Shown here: positions 1-7,858 of the stretch, in pieces
Layout of the letters: each line of letters opens with the position of its first letter
Position numbering within the stretch: the stretch's first letter is position 1
NCBI GenBank assembly: GCA_947174505.1
Contig: CAMWJF010000002.1
Coordinates: forward strand, 118,528 to 182,527
Direction: 5' to 3'
Length of the DNA stretch: 64,000 nucleotides
Source of the DNA: an uncultured Lachnospiraceae bacterium
GTDB taxonomy: Bacteria; Bacillota; Clostridia; Lachnospirales; Lachnospiraceae
The notes under the pieces: generated by a model
What the model was told of the DNA's origin: nothing
The model's input: the letters and a program-made list of their open reading frames with translations, nothing else
Databases searched by the model: none
Program-made: the position numbers and the translations under genes

Positions 1-736
1 CCGCCTCGATCGCCTTGATCGGATCAATCTCCGTCACGATAACCCGCGCGCCCAGACCTTTCGCCCTCATGGCCGTGCCCTTACCGCACCAGCCGTAGCC
101 TGCCACAACGACGATCTTTCCCGCCACAATCAGGTTTGTGGTTCTGTTGACGCCGTCCCATACAGACTGGCCTGTGCCGTATCTGTTGTCAAAGAAATGC
201 TTACATGCCGCATTGTTGACGCGCACCATGGGGAACTTCAGCTCTCCCGCATTGTTCATCGCCTCCAGACGGATGATGCCTGTCGTCGTCTCCTCACAGC
301 CGCCGATGATATTCGGAATCAGGTGCGGCATCTGCGTGTGCACCATCGTCACCAGATCGCCGCCGTCGTCGATAATGATATTCGGCTCCGCCTCCAACAC
401 ATGACGGATGTGGGTTTCGTACTCTTCCGGCGTAGCGTCATACCACGCATGCACCTCAAGGCCGGCCTTTACAAGGGCTGCCGCCACGTCATCCTGCGTA
501 GACAGCGGATTGGAACCTGTCACATACATTTCGGCGCCGCCTGCCGCAAGCACCAGACACAGATACGCGGTCTTCGCCTCCAGATGTACGGACAGCGTTA
601 CCTTCTTGCCCGCAAAAGGCTTGCTCTCGGAAAATTCCTTTTCCAAGGTGCGGAGCAGGTCGCAGTTCCTCTTGACCCACTCGATCTTTCTCTCACCGGA
701 TTCGGCAAGATTAATGTCTCTGATTTCGCTACTCAT
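1..736 (-). CDS. ahcY: Adenosylhomocysteinase, N-terminal part (runs off left edge)
   Basis: S-adenosylhomocysteine hydrolase splits SAH into adenosine and homocysteine in the cytosolic activated-methyl cycle. About 245 N-terminal residues are present; the rest lies beyond the left edge. The protein begins MSSEIRDINLAESGERKIEW, which is typical of the bacterial/archaeal family. The substrate-domain stretches TGSNPLSTQDD and IDDGGDL are visible, as is the NAD-binding glycine-rich segment GYGWCGKG near residue 215. The ATG at 736-734 follows a strong AGGAGG at about 745-750. The next upstream gene on this strand is the EAL-HDOD protein, and an SAH/MTA deaminase-family gene sits one gene further, so SAH handling appears clustered. 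A pair of dyads lies just upstream. Confidence 0.95.
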   Translation of the reverse strand, partial: MSSEIRDINLAESGERKIEWVKRNCDLLRTLEKEFSESKPFAGKKVTLSVHLEAKTAYLCLVLAAGGAEMYVTGSNPLSTQDDVAAALVKAGLEVHAWYDATPEEYETHIRHVLEAEPNIIIDDGGDLVTMVHTQMPHLIPNIIGGCEETTTGIIRLEAMNNAGELKFPMVRVNNAACKHFFDNRYGTGQSVWDGVNRTTNLIVAGKIVVVAGYGWCGKGTAMRAKGLGARVIVTEIDPIKAIEA

Positions 737-779
737 GATAGTTTCCTCCTACAATATTAATCAGCCGAATTTTTATTAT

Positions 780-829
780 AGTGATGGTCGTCTGTCCTAT
801 CATCACTTATTATGTTTGCAAGACAGACG
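780..829 (-). promoter_or_regulatory. Overlapping dyads and TATAAT box upstream of ahcY
   Basis: On the minus strand CGTCTGTC (829-822) can pair with GACAGACG (796-789), and AGTGATGAT (807-799) can pair with ACCATCACT (788-780, one wobble). The arms interleave, so the two hairpins exclude each other, or form a pseudoknot only if shortened. A TATAAT hexamer overlaps the second arm, but I see no good -35. This may be an operator, promoter or RNA switch for ahcY; which one is not decided by the sequence. Confidence 0.35.
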
Positions 830-834
830 ATGGT

Positions 835-2067
835 TTACACGCTTGTCTCGAAAAACATCTCCTTATACCAGCAGACCGTCTCCGTGTACGCCTGATAAAT
901 CGTATTGGTGTCCACATTCAGCACGATGAGCTGTCTGCTGATTTCCTGCCAGTCCGCCGCCTCGTAGTTCACCACGAAGGAGTAAATGCCTGCCAACTCT
1001 CCCGTACCCCGTACCAGCGCGTCCTCGATCTCCTTGGATACCGTAACCATCTTCATCGCGTCTTCCATAGGCATATTCAGGATAATATTTAAGATGGAGA
1101 ACAGACCCATCAAAAATACTTCCGCAGACTTCGTCCCCAATCCGAAAACCGGAGCCAGACTTTCCATAAATTTCGCACGGAGCATGGATGTTCTGGCGAC
1201 CTCATTCGGTCTGTCCGCACACAGCTCCTTCGTAATCACGGTATTGATCCACTTTTTCAACTCCCTCTGTCCCAGAATCGCCGCCGCATGACGGATGGAA
1301 GTAACCTGAGAATTGATTGCGATGTGGTTCACCATCTTGAGAAGATCCACCACCAGCGCGGTATCCCGCCCGATGACGTCCGCTGCCTTCGTCAGCTCGA
1401 AATCCGGGGCATTCACGATGTTCATCAGCTCCAGATAATTGATCTTCAAAGGAGAAACCTCGTTCTCTCCCTTTGTGATCGGGATGCGGTAAAACTTGCC
1501 CTCAAACCGGAAAAAGTCGTCGTCATCCTTCAACCTGTCAAAAATATCCTGACTGTCAATGTTGCCCACGCACATTCTGATCCGCGGGTACTGCCGTTTG
1601 AAATAGCTCTTCGTCTTGGAGAGATCTACCTCTTTCTGGTCTAAGATAACATAATCCATCAGCTTAAGCAGTTCCCTGTTTTCCTCATATGCGCTTTCAG
1701 CAAGTTTTGACATCGCCAGCTTATAGCCTCGTTCCTTCAACTGCGCAAAGCGGTTTCTGTAAGCTTCGTTGTTCTCCACCTCATTGTCAAACACCAGCAC
1801 CACTCTGCCGCGAAATTCATCACATCTCGACTCAAGATCCGAAAACACGGCAATATGGCTCACGGGAATGACCACGTCCGTTCCCGGAGACAGCGTATCA
1901 ATGCCGATATTATGTAAGATATCCAGACCTTCGATCTCTGCCAGACCGTTCGGGCTGCTTGAACCGAAAATCGGCGGATTCAAAAGGCTGTTCTCCCTCT
2001 GTGAAGCCAGCGCGTAAGCGGAGACCTTCATATCCTTATCAAAATATGGTATCAATGTTGCCAGCAT
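835..2067 (-). CDS. Degenerate EAL domain plus HDOD signalling protein
   Basis: A YuxH-type protein of 410 residues. The N-terminal half (about 1-195) resembles the EAL phosphodiesterase fold but lacks an intact EAL motif, so it is probably not a c-di-GMP hydrolase. The C-terminal half (about 195-390) is an HDOD domain, a catalytically inert HD relative, with the PDFELTKAADVIGRD and TSIRHAAAILG segments. It is cytosolic, with no membrane segment. The ATG at 2067 is preferred over the longer reading frame (2088) because GGGAGGGGAAC precedes it at proper spacing. It probably acts as a regulatory adaptor. The ahcY gene follows 99 bp downstream; co-transcription is possible but unproven. Confidence 0.8.
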   Translation of the reverse strand: MLATLIPYFDKDMKVSAYALASQRENSLLNPPIFGSSSPNGLAEIEGLDILHNIGIDTLSPGTDVVIPVSHIAVFSDLESRCDEFRGRVVLVFDNEVENNEAYRNRFAQLKERGYKLAMSKLAESAYEENRELLKLMDYVILDQKEVDLSKTKSYFKRQYPRIRMCVGNIDSQDIFDRLKDDDDFFRFEGKFYRIPITKGENEVSPLKINYLELMNIVNAPDFELTKAADVIGRDTALVVDLLKMVNHIAINSQVTSIRHAAAILGQRELKKWINTVITKELCADRPNEVARTSMLRAKFMESLAPVFGLGTKSAEVFLMGLFSILNIILNMPMEDAMKMVTVSKEIEDALVRGTGELAGIYSFVVNYEAADWQEISRQLIVLNVDTNTIYQAYTETVCWYKEMFFETSV

Positions 2068-2139
2068 ATCCGTTCCCCTCCCAATCACATTTTATCTGCC
2101 TTTTAGTATAACAAATTTTTGAATATAATTCCATATTTA

Positions 2140-3441
2140 TCAGTAAGTTTTCTTATCAAGCCCCATTCTGACAATAATATCCTGAATCTTACCGTAAACC
2201 AGTTTCTCGTCCACCGTCAGAAGCTTACGGTTCTCCATCGTAATCTGCCCGTTGATAATCACAGTATCGACCTCGGAGCCGTTGGCGGAATAGGACAGCC
2301 CGGCAATCAGATTGTTTCTGGGCGTAAGGGACGGCGTATTCAGATCGAGAATCGCCAGATCCGCCTTCTTGCCTACTTCGATAGAACCGATTTCCTTCTC
2401 CAGCCCCAACGCCTTCGCCCCGTTAATGGTGGCAATACGGAAGCCCTCCTTTGCACTGACACACTGCGGGGTCTTTCCCGTGCCTTTGTGGATCAGTGTC
2501 AGCAGGCTCAGCTCATGGAACATGTTCAGGCAGTTGTTGCTGGCCGCGCCGTCCGTACCCAGGCAGACATTGACGCCCGCATCAAGCATTTTCGCAATTG
2601 GTGCAAAGCCGTTCCCCAGCTTCATGTTGCTGGCCGGGTTGGTCACCACGCTGACATTTTTTCGTTTTAAAATAGCAATGTCTTCATCCGTTACCTGTAC
2701 ACAGTGTGCAGCGATGGCCGGCACATCAAAAATACCACACTTTTCCGCCAGCGCAATCGGCGTACAGCCATACTTTTCCTGAATCTGGGAAATCTCGCTC
2801 TCGCTCTCCGACAGATGGACATGAATGCCCATATTTTCCTTTTTGGCCTCAGCCGCTACAATCTTTAAAAATTCGTCGTCACAGGTGTAAGGCGCATGAG
2901 GCCCCAGCTTAAAGGTGAGCCGGTCGCAGTCCGCCGCCGCGTCCCGCTCCTCGTAGGCCTGACGCAGACGCGACTGTCCCGCCTCATCGTTTCCGCTCCC
3001 CACCAGTCCACGACAGATCACCGCGCGCATGCCGGATTCCTTCACCGCACGGGTGGTCTGGTGAATATTCATCTGCATATCGTTAAAGCAGGTGGTTCCG
3101 CTTTTCATCATCTCGATAATCGCCAGATTTGCCCCCCAGTAGGTGTCCTCGTCTGTCATCTGCTGTTCAATGGGATCAATGGTGCCGAACAGCCAGTCCA
3201 TAAACGAGAGATCATCCGCTACATTTCTCATAAAGGACATGTAAGAATGGGTATGACAGTTAATCAGCCCCGGGATCACCAGCTTGTCAGTTCCGTCAAT
3301 CACCTTATCGGCTGTAAACCCCGCAGGCTTATCACCGATCCCCGTTATCCGATCGCCTTCCACATAAAGCGACGTCTCACGGATTACGTCTTCCGCGCCC
3401 TCGGGCAATACCACAAGGGCATTCTCAATCATTATTCCCAT
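2140..3441 (-). CDS. mtaD: Amidohydrolase, SAH/5'-methylthioadenosine deaminase family
   Basis: A metal-dependent amidohydrolase of the ATZ/TRZ branch, 433 aa, full length. The metal-binding pair is in INCHTHSYM (H63 and H65). Further ligands are in HVHLSESE, AAHCVQV and CLGTDGAASNN. This family deaminates S-adenosylhomocysteine, methylthioadenosine or adenosine to the inosine forms. Proximity to ahcY supports a role in SAH/adenosine salvage, but the exact substrate cannot be read from sequence. The start ATG has AAAAGGGG upstream. A D-2-hydroxyacid dehydrogenase gene lies 76 bp upstream on the same strand. The protein is cytosolic with no signal peptide. Confidence 0.85.
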   Translation of the reverse strand: MGIMIENALVVLPEGAEDVIRETSLYVEGDRITGIGDKPAGFTADKVIDGTDKLVIPGLINCHTHSYMSFMRNVADDLSFMDWLFGTIDPIEQQMTDEDTYWGANLAIIEMMKSGTTCFNDMQMNIHQTTRAVKESGMRAVICRGLVGSGNDEAGQSRLRQAYEERDAAADCDRLTFKLGPHAPYTCDDEFLKIVAAEAKKENMGIHVHLSESESEISQIQEKYGCTPIALAEKCGIFDVPAIAAHCVQVTDEDIAILKRKNVSVVTNPASNMKLGNGFAPIAKMLDAGVNVCLGTDGAASNNCLNMFHELSLLTLIHKGTGKTPQCVSAKEGFRIATINGAKALGLEKEIGSIEVGKKADLAILDLNTPSLTPRNNLIAGLSYSANGSEVDTVIINGQITMENRKLLTVDEKLVYGKIQDIIVRMGLDKKTY

Positions 3442-3517
3442 ATTTACCCCTTTTCCGCACTGCTTTTTCCTTCCATGTAACTAAGCCCGTGCATCCTTGT
3501 TTATTTCTACTTCTCTG

Positions 3518-4477
3518 TTACTTGTTTACAATGTTTCGGTCTTCTCCGTCCAGATACGCCTGTATATTTTTCGCCACTTCCTCCACCAGACGCTCCCTTG
3601 CCTCCGTGCTTGCCCACGCCAGATGCGGGGTGATAATCAGCTTCGTGCTGTCCTTGATTTCGTTCAGCGGATTATCCCTGCTGATAGGTTCTTTCTCCAG
3701 TACATCAAGTCCCGCCGCCGCAATCTGTCCCTGCGTCAGCGCCTCATAGAGAGCCTGTGTATCTACCACCGGGCCTCTGGCCACGTTGACAAGTACGGCA
3801 GATTTCTTCATCTTGGAAAATGCTTCTTTATTGATAAGACCTCTGGTTCTGTCACTCAAAGGACAGTGCAGGGACAAAATATCCGACTGCCCCAGCAGCG
3901 TATCAAACTCCACCCGTTCATACTCTGTACAGGTACTCTTGCCGGAAGCGGAGTAAAAAATCACCTTACACCCCAGCGCCTGCGCGACCTTTGCTACCCC
4001 GCGGCCTATATTTCCCATGCCCACGATACCCCAGGTCTTTCCCTCAAACTCGCGAAAAGGTCTGTCAAAATTGGAAAAACGGTCCTGCGCGCCATATTCG
4101 CCCGATTTCACATAATTATCATAATGAACCAGCTTTTCCTCCAGCGCCAGCGCCAGAAGAAGCGTATGCTGCACCACCGCCGCCGTGCTGTAATTGACCA
4201 CATTTGCAACCTTGATGCCGCGGCTCTTACAGTACGCCAGATCCACATTGTCAAAGCCTGTCGCAAACAGACAGATCAGCTTCACATTCGGCGCATCCTT
4301 AAGGGTGTTCTCATTCATGGGCGCCTTGTTCGCGATAATGATATCCGCGTCCTTCACCCGCTCCGCCGTATTCTCCGCCACTGTATTCGGATAGTACTCC
4401 ACCTCCCCGAACTTTTCATAGCAGCTCACATCCACATCCGTTCCCACGCTGTTGCGTTCTAAAACCACCAGCTTCAT
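3518..4477 (-). CDS. D-isomer 2-hydroxyacid dehydrogenase (glycerate dehydrogenase-like)
   Basis: An NAD-dependent 2-hydroxyacid dehydrogenase of 319 aa, normal length. It has the nucleotide-binding GIVGMGNIGRG near residues 147-157, the substrate-binding arginine in NVARGPVVD, and the catalytic histidine in TPHLAWAS. The family reduces hydroxypyruvate, glyoxylate or 2-oxoacids; the nearest match by feel is glycerate dehydrogenase (hprA-like). The start is ATG at 4477 with AGGAGG five bases upstream. A GTG six bases earlier lies inside the ribosome binding site and is not the start. The truncated PemK-like toxin gene ends 26 bp upstream, so a deletion may have joined the two. Confidence 0.85.
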   Translation of the reverse strand: MKLVVLERNSVGTDVDVSCYEKFGEVEYYPNTVAENTAERVKDADIIIANKAPMNENTLKDAPNVKLICLFATGFDNVDLAYCKSRGIKVANVVNYSTAAVVQHTLLLALALEEKLVHYDNYVKSGEYGAQDRFSNFDRPFREFEGKTWGIVGMGNIGRGVAKVAQALGCKVIFYSASGKSTCTEYERVEFDTLLGQSDILSLHCPLSDRTRGLINKEAFSKMKKSAVLVNVARGPVVDTQALYEALTQGQIAAAGLDVLEKEPISRDNPLNEIKDSTKLIITPHLAWASTEARERLVEEVAKNIQAYLDGEDRNIVNK

Positions 4478-4503
4478 AGGCACCTCCTGAAAATAATTAT
4501 TTT

Positions 4504-4755
4504 TTATTCGTTCCGAATAGTGAAAATCTTATTGGGACGCACATTACTATCCGTTTTCAGAGAACCAGATATAAAATCAGTCGATAACAAGGAAATTGCA
4601 TAGCGGTCTTTCACATTTTTAGACGTAATTTGCAACATAATATAATCATTTCCTTTAAGATCAGCTAAGATAACTGCAGGCCGTCTTTTTGCAGAACTCA
4701 GATCCGTAAACGGGAACTGAAGAACAATCACATCTCCCTTTATAAATCTTTCCAT
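4504..4755 (-). CDS. PemK/MazF-family toxin, C-terminally truncated
   Basis: An 83-aa protein with the start of a PemK/MazF endoribonuclease: GDVIVLQFPFTD, the conserved RRPAVIL, then an SNVRPNKIFT stretch. Family members usually run to about 110-120 aa. This one stops five residues after NKIFT, so the last strand and helix are missing. It is probably inactive or altered. The ATG at 4755 has AGAGGAG upstream; a longer frame from 4782 lacks one. The next gene downstream (hydroxyacid dehydrogenase) begins 26 bp later, which suggests the end was lost in a deletion. A 40-aa ORF upstream may be its antitoxin. Confidence 0.7.
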   Translation of the reverse strand: MERFIKGDVIVLQFPFTDLSSAKRRPAVILADLKGNDYIMLQITSKNVKDRYAISLLSTDFISGSLKTDSNVRPNKIFTIRNE

Positions 4756-4805
4756 GCCATGTTCTCCTCTTCGCGCATCCAATCCTTTGAGAGGCCCGGT
4801 TCACT

Positions 4806-4928
4806 TTAAAGCATATTATCAATATCTGCATTTTCTCTTAAAATGAACTCCACAAATGAAAGAATAATATCCAATTTGTTATCCGGCGCAGTAGAAATCA
4901 ACTTTGTAATCATCTGCTGTTTAGACAT
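4806..4928 (-). CDS. Small protein, possible antitoxin partner of PemK-like toxin
   Basis: A 40-aa ORF starting MSKQQMITKLISTAPDNK and ending in ADIDNML, preceded by GGAGGG at good spacing. It is predicted mostly helical. Its position 50 bp upstream of the toxin gene on the same strand fits an antitoxin. I recognise no family with certainty, and it is short for an antitoxin, so it may also be truncated. Confidence 0.55.
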   Translation of the reverse strand: MSKQQMITKLISTAPDNKLDIILSFVEFILRENADIDNML

Positions 4929-4986
4929 TACCATTCCCTCCGATCTTTCATTTTTTACTTCATTACCAAAGTATCAAAAATTCTAA

Positions 4987-5038
4987 CTGAACTCGTTCAG
5001 TTTGTTGAACTAAATTGCTCATCAGAGAATTGATTCAA
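4987..5038. repeat. Palindromic dispersed repeat, copy 1
   Basis: It contains a small dyad CTGAAC/GTTCAG (4987-5000) followed by an imperfect stem-loop TTGAACTAAATT ... AATTGATTCAA (5005-5038). The 20-bp core AAATTGCTCATCAGAGAATT (5012-5031) recurs exactly at 37261-37280, again as the loop and inner stem of a palindrome. It lies in the 281-bp gap between the 40-aa gene and the MerR gene, which otherwise holds the MerR promoter. Confidence 0.55.
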
Positions 5039-5135
5039 CCATATATGCTTCATCGCATTATCTGCTTTTTTAATTATACCGTTATCCCTTCTATATTACA
5101 ACTTCATTTTCCCCTTTCATTTTTTGAAAAACCCC

Positions 5136-5164
5136 TTGACCCTGACGCTGCGTCATAGTATACA
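5136..5164 (+). promoter_or_regulatory. Promoter and palindromic operator of the MerR/TipAS gene
   Basis: TTGACC (5136-5141) and TATACA (5159-5164) are separated by 17 bp. The spacer contains the perfect 13-bp palindrome TGACGCTGCGTCA (5143-5155), the usual layout for an autoregulated MerR-type promoter. The GTG start of the regulator follows at 5210. Confidence 0.7.
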
Positions 5165-5209
5165 GTTATCTTATCAGGAACAGATAATCATCTGAATTGG
5201 AGGGAAAAC

Positions 5210-6055
5210 GTGAGAACGGTAAAGGAACTTTCGGACATCACAGGTATCAGCGTGCGCACACTCCACTATTACGACGAGATCGGGCTTCTTGGGCCCACGG
5301 CGAAAAGCGGGGCGGGATACCGGCTTTATGACGATAAAGCGCTGGAAACTTTACAGCAGATCCTGTTTTTCCGCGAGTTTGATCTTCCCCTGAAAAAGAT
5401 CAAAGCCATTATGGACGATCCTGCTCTTGACAGAAACCAGATATTACAGATGCAAAGGGAGATGCTGGTGGCGAAAAAGGCGCGCACAGAGCGTTTGATC
5501 GCCAGTATTGACGATATTTTGAAAGGAGAAAACCGAATGGATTTCGCAATTTTTAACAGGACGGAAATAGAAGAAATGTTCGACGCCATGTTCACACAGA
5601 TGCCGGAATATATCAGGCAGATTGCCATCGATGAATTTGGCGGCGCGGACAAATGGAGAGCGCATTATATTAAGGTGCTGTCATCGGAACAGATGCAGAA
5701 AAATTATGCAAAGGTCGTCGAGTGGTACGGCGGAAAGGAAGCTTATCGGGATGCCGCAAAACACCCGATGAGCAAGGAGGTGGCGGAAAGCTATCAGCGC
5801 AGAACCGACACCATTCTGCATAAATTGGCCGCAAAACGCGGCTGTCCTGCGGATTCTTTTGAGGTCAAGGAAATCGTGGGCGAATTCGGTTTCGTGATGA
5901 AACAGGCTGCGGGAATTAAAAAGGAACGGGATTTCATGCTTGCCCACGCGGACTTTTACCGCAAAGACCCCCTGCAATCCAAACTGGACGGAAAGTACGG
6001 CGAGGGAACCGCGGCCTTTTTTGCCGAAGCGATCGAGGCGTTTTATAGAGACTAA
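5210..6055 (+). CDS. MerR-family regulator with TipAS drug-recognition domain
   Basis: A 281-aa transcription factor. Residues 1-70 form a MerR winged helix (VKELSDITGISVRTLHYYDE, then the GYRLYDD wing). Residues 75-115 are a coiled coil. Residues 150-281 match the TipAS antibiotic-recognition domain with many aromatic residues. It starts with GTG, preceded by GGAGGG. TipA-type proteins activate exporters or their own gene after binding peptides or drugs. The convergent MFS exporter downstream has a promoter with a 19-bp spacer, which this regulator could recognise; that link is inference. Confidence 0.88.
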   Translation: MRTVKELSDITGISVRTLHYYDEIGLLGPTAKSGAGYRLYDDKALETLQQILFFREFDLPLKKIKAIMDDPALDRNQILQMQREMLVAKKARTERLIASIDDILKGENRMDFAIFNRTEIEEMFDAMFTQMPEYIRQIAIDEFGGADKWRAHYIKVLSSEQMQKNYAKVVEWYGGKEAYRDAAKHPMSKEVAESYQRRTDTILHKLAAKRGCPADSFEVKEIVGEFGFVMKQAAGIKKERDFMLAHADFYRKDPLQSKLDGKYGEGTAAFFAEAIEAFYRD

Positions 6056-6097
6056 GAGCAGGACATTCACCTGATAAACTTTTTCTCACAGAGCAGA

Positions 6098-6128
6098 CAC
6101 GCGGGAAACCCATCAGTTTTCCCGCGTG
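6098..6128. terminator. Hairpin between convergent MerR and MFS genes
   Basis: An 11-bp perfect stem, CACGCGGGAAA with TTTCCCGCGTG, and a 9-nt loop, placed between two convergent genes. No clear T-run follows on either strand, so its role as a bidirectional terminator is only likely from position. Confidence 0.45.
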
Positions 6129-6165
6129 CTCTCAATGCAACTACAAAGTTTACCCTGCAAAAACT

Positions 6166-7272
6166 TTACCACCGCGAAAAAAACAGCCCCGCAAGCGGCG
6201 ACAGCACGACCATAATCACGGAAAAAGTGAAAGATTCCATGGAAATCAGCGTGGCTCTCTGCTCCGACGGAAACATATCCTGCAAAATCGTATTCGTCCT
6301 TACCTGTAGCGCGTCATCGCTGAACGCCGCAATGAAACCGCCCGCCGTCATAAGCAGATACATCCCCGAATGCTCCACGATGACCCCAAGCAGAACCAGC
6401 ACTGCCGTAACCGCAAACACACTCCTATACCGCAGCCGTTTCCATTTCAGGATAATTTTCGCCCCGAAGATGCCTCCCATTTCCATAAAAAACAGGGCAA
6501 ATCCCAATGCCCAGCCCGGCATTCCCGCCTCCGGGAGCTTTGCCTGTAAGAAAAACAATAATAAAATATCTACCGCTCCCACCAGTGAATTGGCAAACAT
6601 GAGGCAGACCGCTTTTGTCTCCCTTTTCATAAAAGACAAACTGGACAAAAAACAGTGTACCAGCGCACCCTTAACCGAATCAGTCACTTTTGCTGCCGCG
6701 CTCTCCTTTTCTCCGCTTACCCTCGCCTCATACAAGGACAGAAGAATACCAATCTGAACCGTGGACACCAGAATATCCGTGCCGTACGCCGCCCTGTGGC
6801 CGATCAACAACGCAAAACCCGCGCACATCGTTGACACACCGCTGCAAAGGCGGTAAATAACCAGTTGGCCCGACGCGTATTTTTCATAATAGGTTTCTCT
6901 CTGCGCCAGCTTAAGAGAATCGTAAGCCAGCGCATCCCCTGAACCTGACGCAAAATTATAGCTTGTGGCATGAAACGCAAGAGAAATACACACCATAAAT
7001 AAATTGCCGGAAAGTATCATGGCCACATTACCGATCATCCGCAGGAAGCTGCTCAGAAGCAGCATTTTTTTCCTGCCGAATAAATCGGCCAAAACCCCAG
7101 AAGGAATTTCAAACATAAGACTCGTAATGTGGAAAACCGTCTCCGCCAGCCCAATCTCTGCGAGGCTGTAACCCCTCGCCGCAAGGATCGCCACCCACGC
7201 CCCTGTCAGCGACAGGTTTCCCACCACAGTTGATAAATATAGTCTCTGTATTTGTTTTTTAATTTTCAGCAT
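6166..7272 (-). CDS. MFS transporter, probable drug exporter
   Basis: A 368-aa integral membrane protein with about 11-12 hydrophobic segments. It has the MFS loop 2-3 signature region GVLADLFGRKKMLL near residues 60-73 and a long central cytoplasmic loop (SGEKESAAAKVTD). It is slightly short for the family. Substrate is unknown; the adjacent TipAS-type regulator suggests an antimicrobial compound. Start ATG at 7272 sits directly after AAGGAGG and seven T residues. The ribosome binding site is buried in a 15-bp hairpin described separately, so expression is probably controlled at the RNA level. Confidence 0.82.
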   Translation of the reverse strand: MLKIKKQIQRLYLSTVVGNLSLTGAWVAILAARGYSLAEIGLAETVFHITSLMFEIPSGVLADLFGRKKMLLLSSFLRMIGNVAMILSGNLFMVCISLAFHATSYNFASGSGDALAYDSLKLAQRETYYEKYASGQLVIYRLCSGVSTMCAGFALLIGHRAAYGTDILVSTVQIGILLSLYEARVSGEKESAAAKVTDSVKGALVHCFLSSLSFMKRETKAVCLMFANSLVGAVDILLLFFLQAKLPEAGMPGWALGFALFFMEMGGIFGAKIILKWKRLRYRSVFAVTAVLVLLGVIVEHSGMYLLMTAGGFIAAFSDDALQVRTNTILQDMFPSEQRATLISMESFTFSVIMVVLSPLAGLFFSRW

Positions 7273-7314
7273 AAAAAAACCTCCTTAGCTTTTTGTTGTC
7301 AAAAAGATAAGGAG
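7273..7314 (-). promoter_or_regulatory. Attenuator-like hairpin sequestering the MFS ribosome binding site
   Basis: On the minus strand CTCCTTATCTTTTTG (7314-7300) pairs with CAAAAAGCTAAGGAG (7295-7281), with 14 of 15 positions matched and a 4-nt loop. The 3' arm contains the AAGGAG ribosome binding site. The stem is followed by G and seven T residues, then directly the ATG. It therefore looks like an intrinsic terminator and an RBS-occluding hairpin at once. A 28-codon ORF (7345-7259, MGESEKRGTLSPYLF...) reads through the hairpin but has no ribosome binding site. Confidence 0.6.
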
Positions 7315-7346
7315 ATAATGTCCCTCTTTTTTCAGATTCGCCCATG

Positions 7347-7377
7347 ATAAAACGACAGGCCGCTAATCTGTTGTCAA
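7347..7377 (-). promoter_or_regulatory. Candidate promoter of the MFS gene with 19-bp spacer
   Basis: TTGACA (7377-7372) and TTTTAT (7352-7347) are 19 bp apart, the long spacer characteristic of MerR-activated promoters. The spacer holds a loose ACAG...CTGT symmetry. This fits control by the neighbouring TipAS-type MerR protein. Confidence 0.4.
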
Positions 7378-7379
7378 CC

Positions 7380-7858
7380 GCCGCTCACCTGTCCTTGCAC
7401 AAATCTTCCAAAAAAAGGGCGCACTATCCCCGCAAAGGGGAAAAATGCTTCCTTTTTGCAGTTGGAGATTTGTGGTTTTCCAGATCATAAATATAACCTC
7501 GTACATCAACGTTTCTGTTAAAACATTATATATGGTTTGCTCAGAAACGTCAATCTGTTACTTTTTTTGGCACTACAAACGGGTTCTGTTATATCTCTGC
7601 ATCATTACGAACAACAGATCAAAAGCAGCGCCGCATATAGATGTTATGAGAAATATTTCCGGATGATAAGTAGGCATTTTATCTTTCCACGTCTTTACCT
7701 TCAAAAACTGGTATGTCTTTTGCTCCCATGGACGGACTTGATACCATTTCTTCCTGCCTCATATCCACAAACACTTTGCACATATTGTATCTCTCCTTCC
7801 CTCTTCCAGCACTGTCATCATCCAGATAATCGAACTGATATTCATCCTTTTTCCCCCA
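7380..7858. other. Intergenic stretch without a convincing gene
   Basis: Several short frames exist but none has family features. The best is a 34-codon minus-strand ORF at 7783-7679 (MCKVFVDMRQEEMV...), preceded by AAGGAGAG; the same frame stays open upstream to a TGA. It could be the tail of a lost gene. A small stem CCCC-GCAAA-GGGG lies at 7428-7440. Confidence 0.4.

Noticed and set aside
780..829. SAM-II or SAH riboswitch upstream of ahcY
   Set aside because: The stems interleave but leave no linker for a full H-type pseudoknot, and no conserved riboswitch core is seen. Kept only as an unexplained dyad pair.
138..929. Three overlapping plus-strand frames of 88-187 codons at the left edge
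   Set aside because: They run antisense to the clear ahcY coding sequence, have no ribosome binding sites and no family features.
3497..4462. A 321-codon plus-strand frame
   Set aside because: It is the antisense of the 2-hydroxyacid dehydrogenase; the protein is rich in His/Arg/Leu without any motif, as expected for a shadow.
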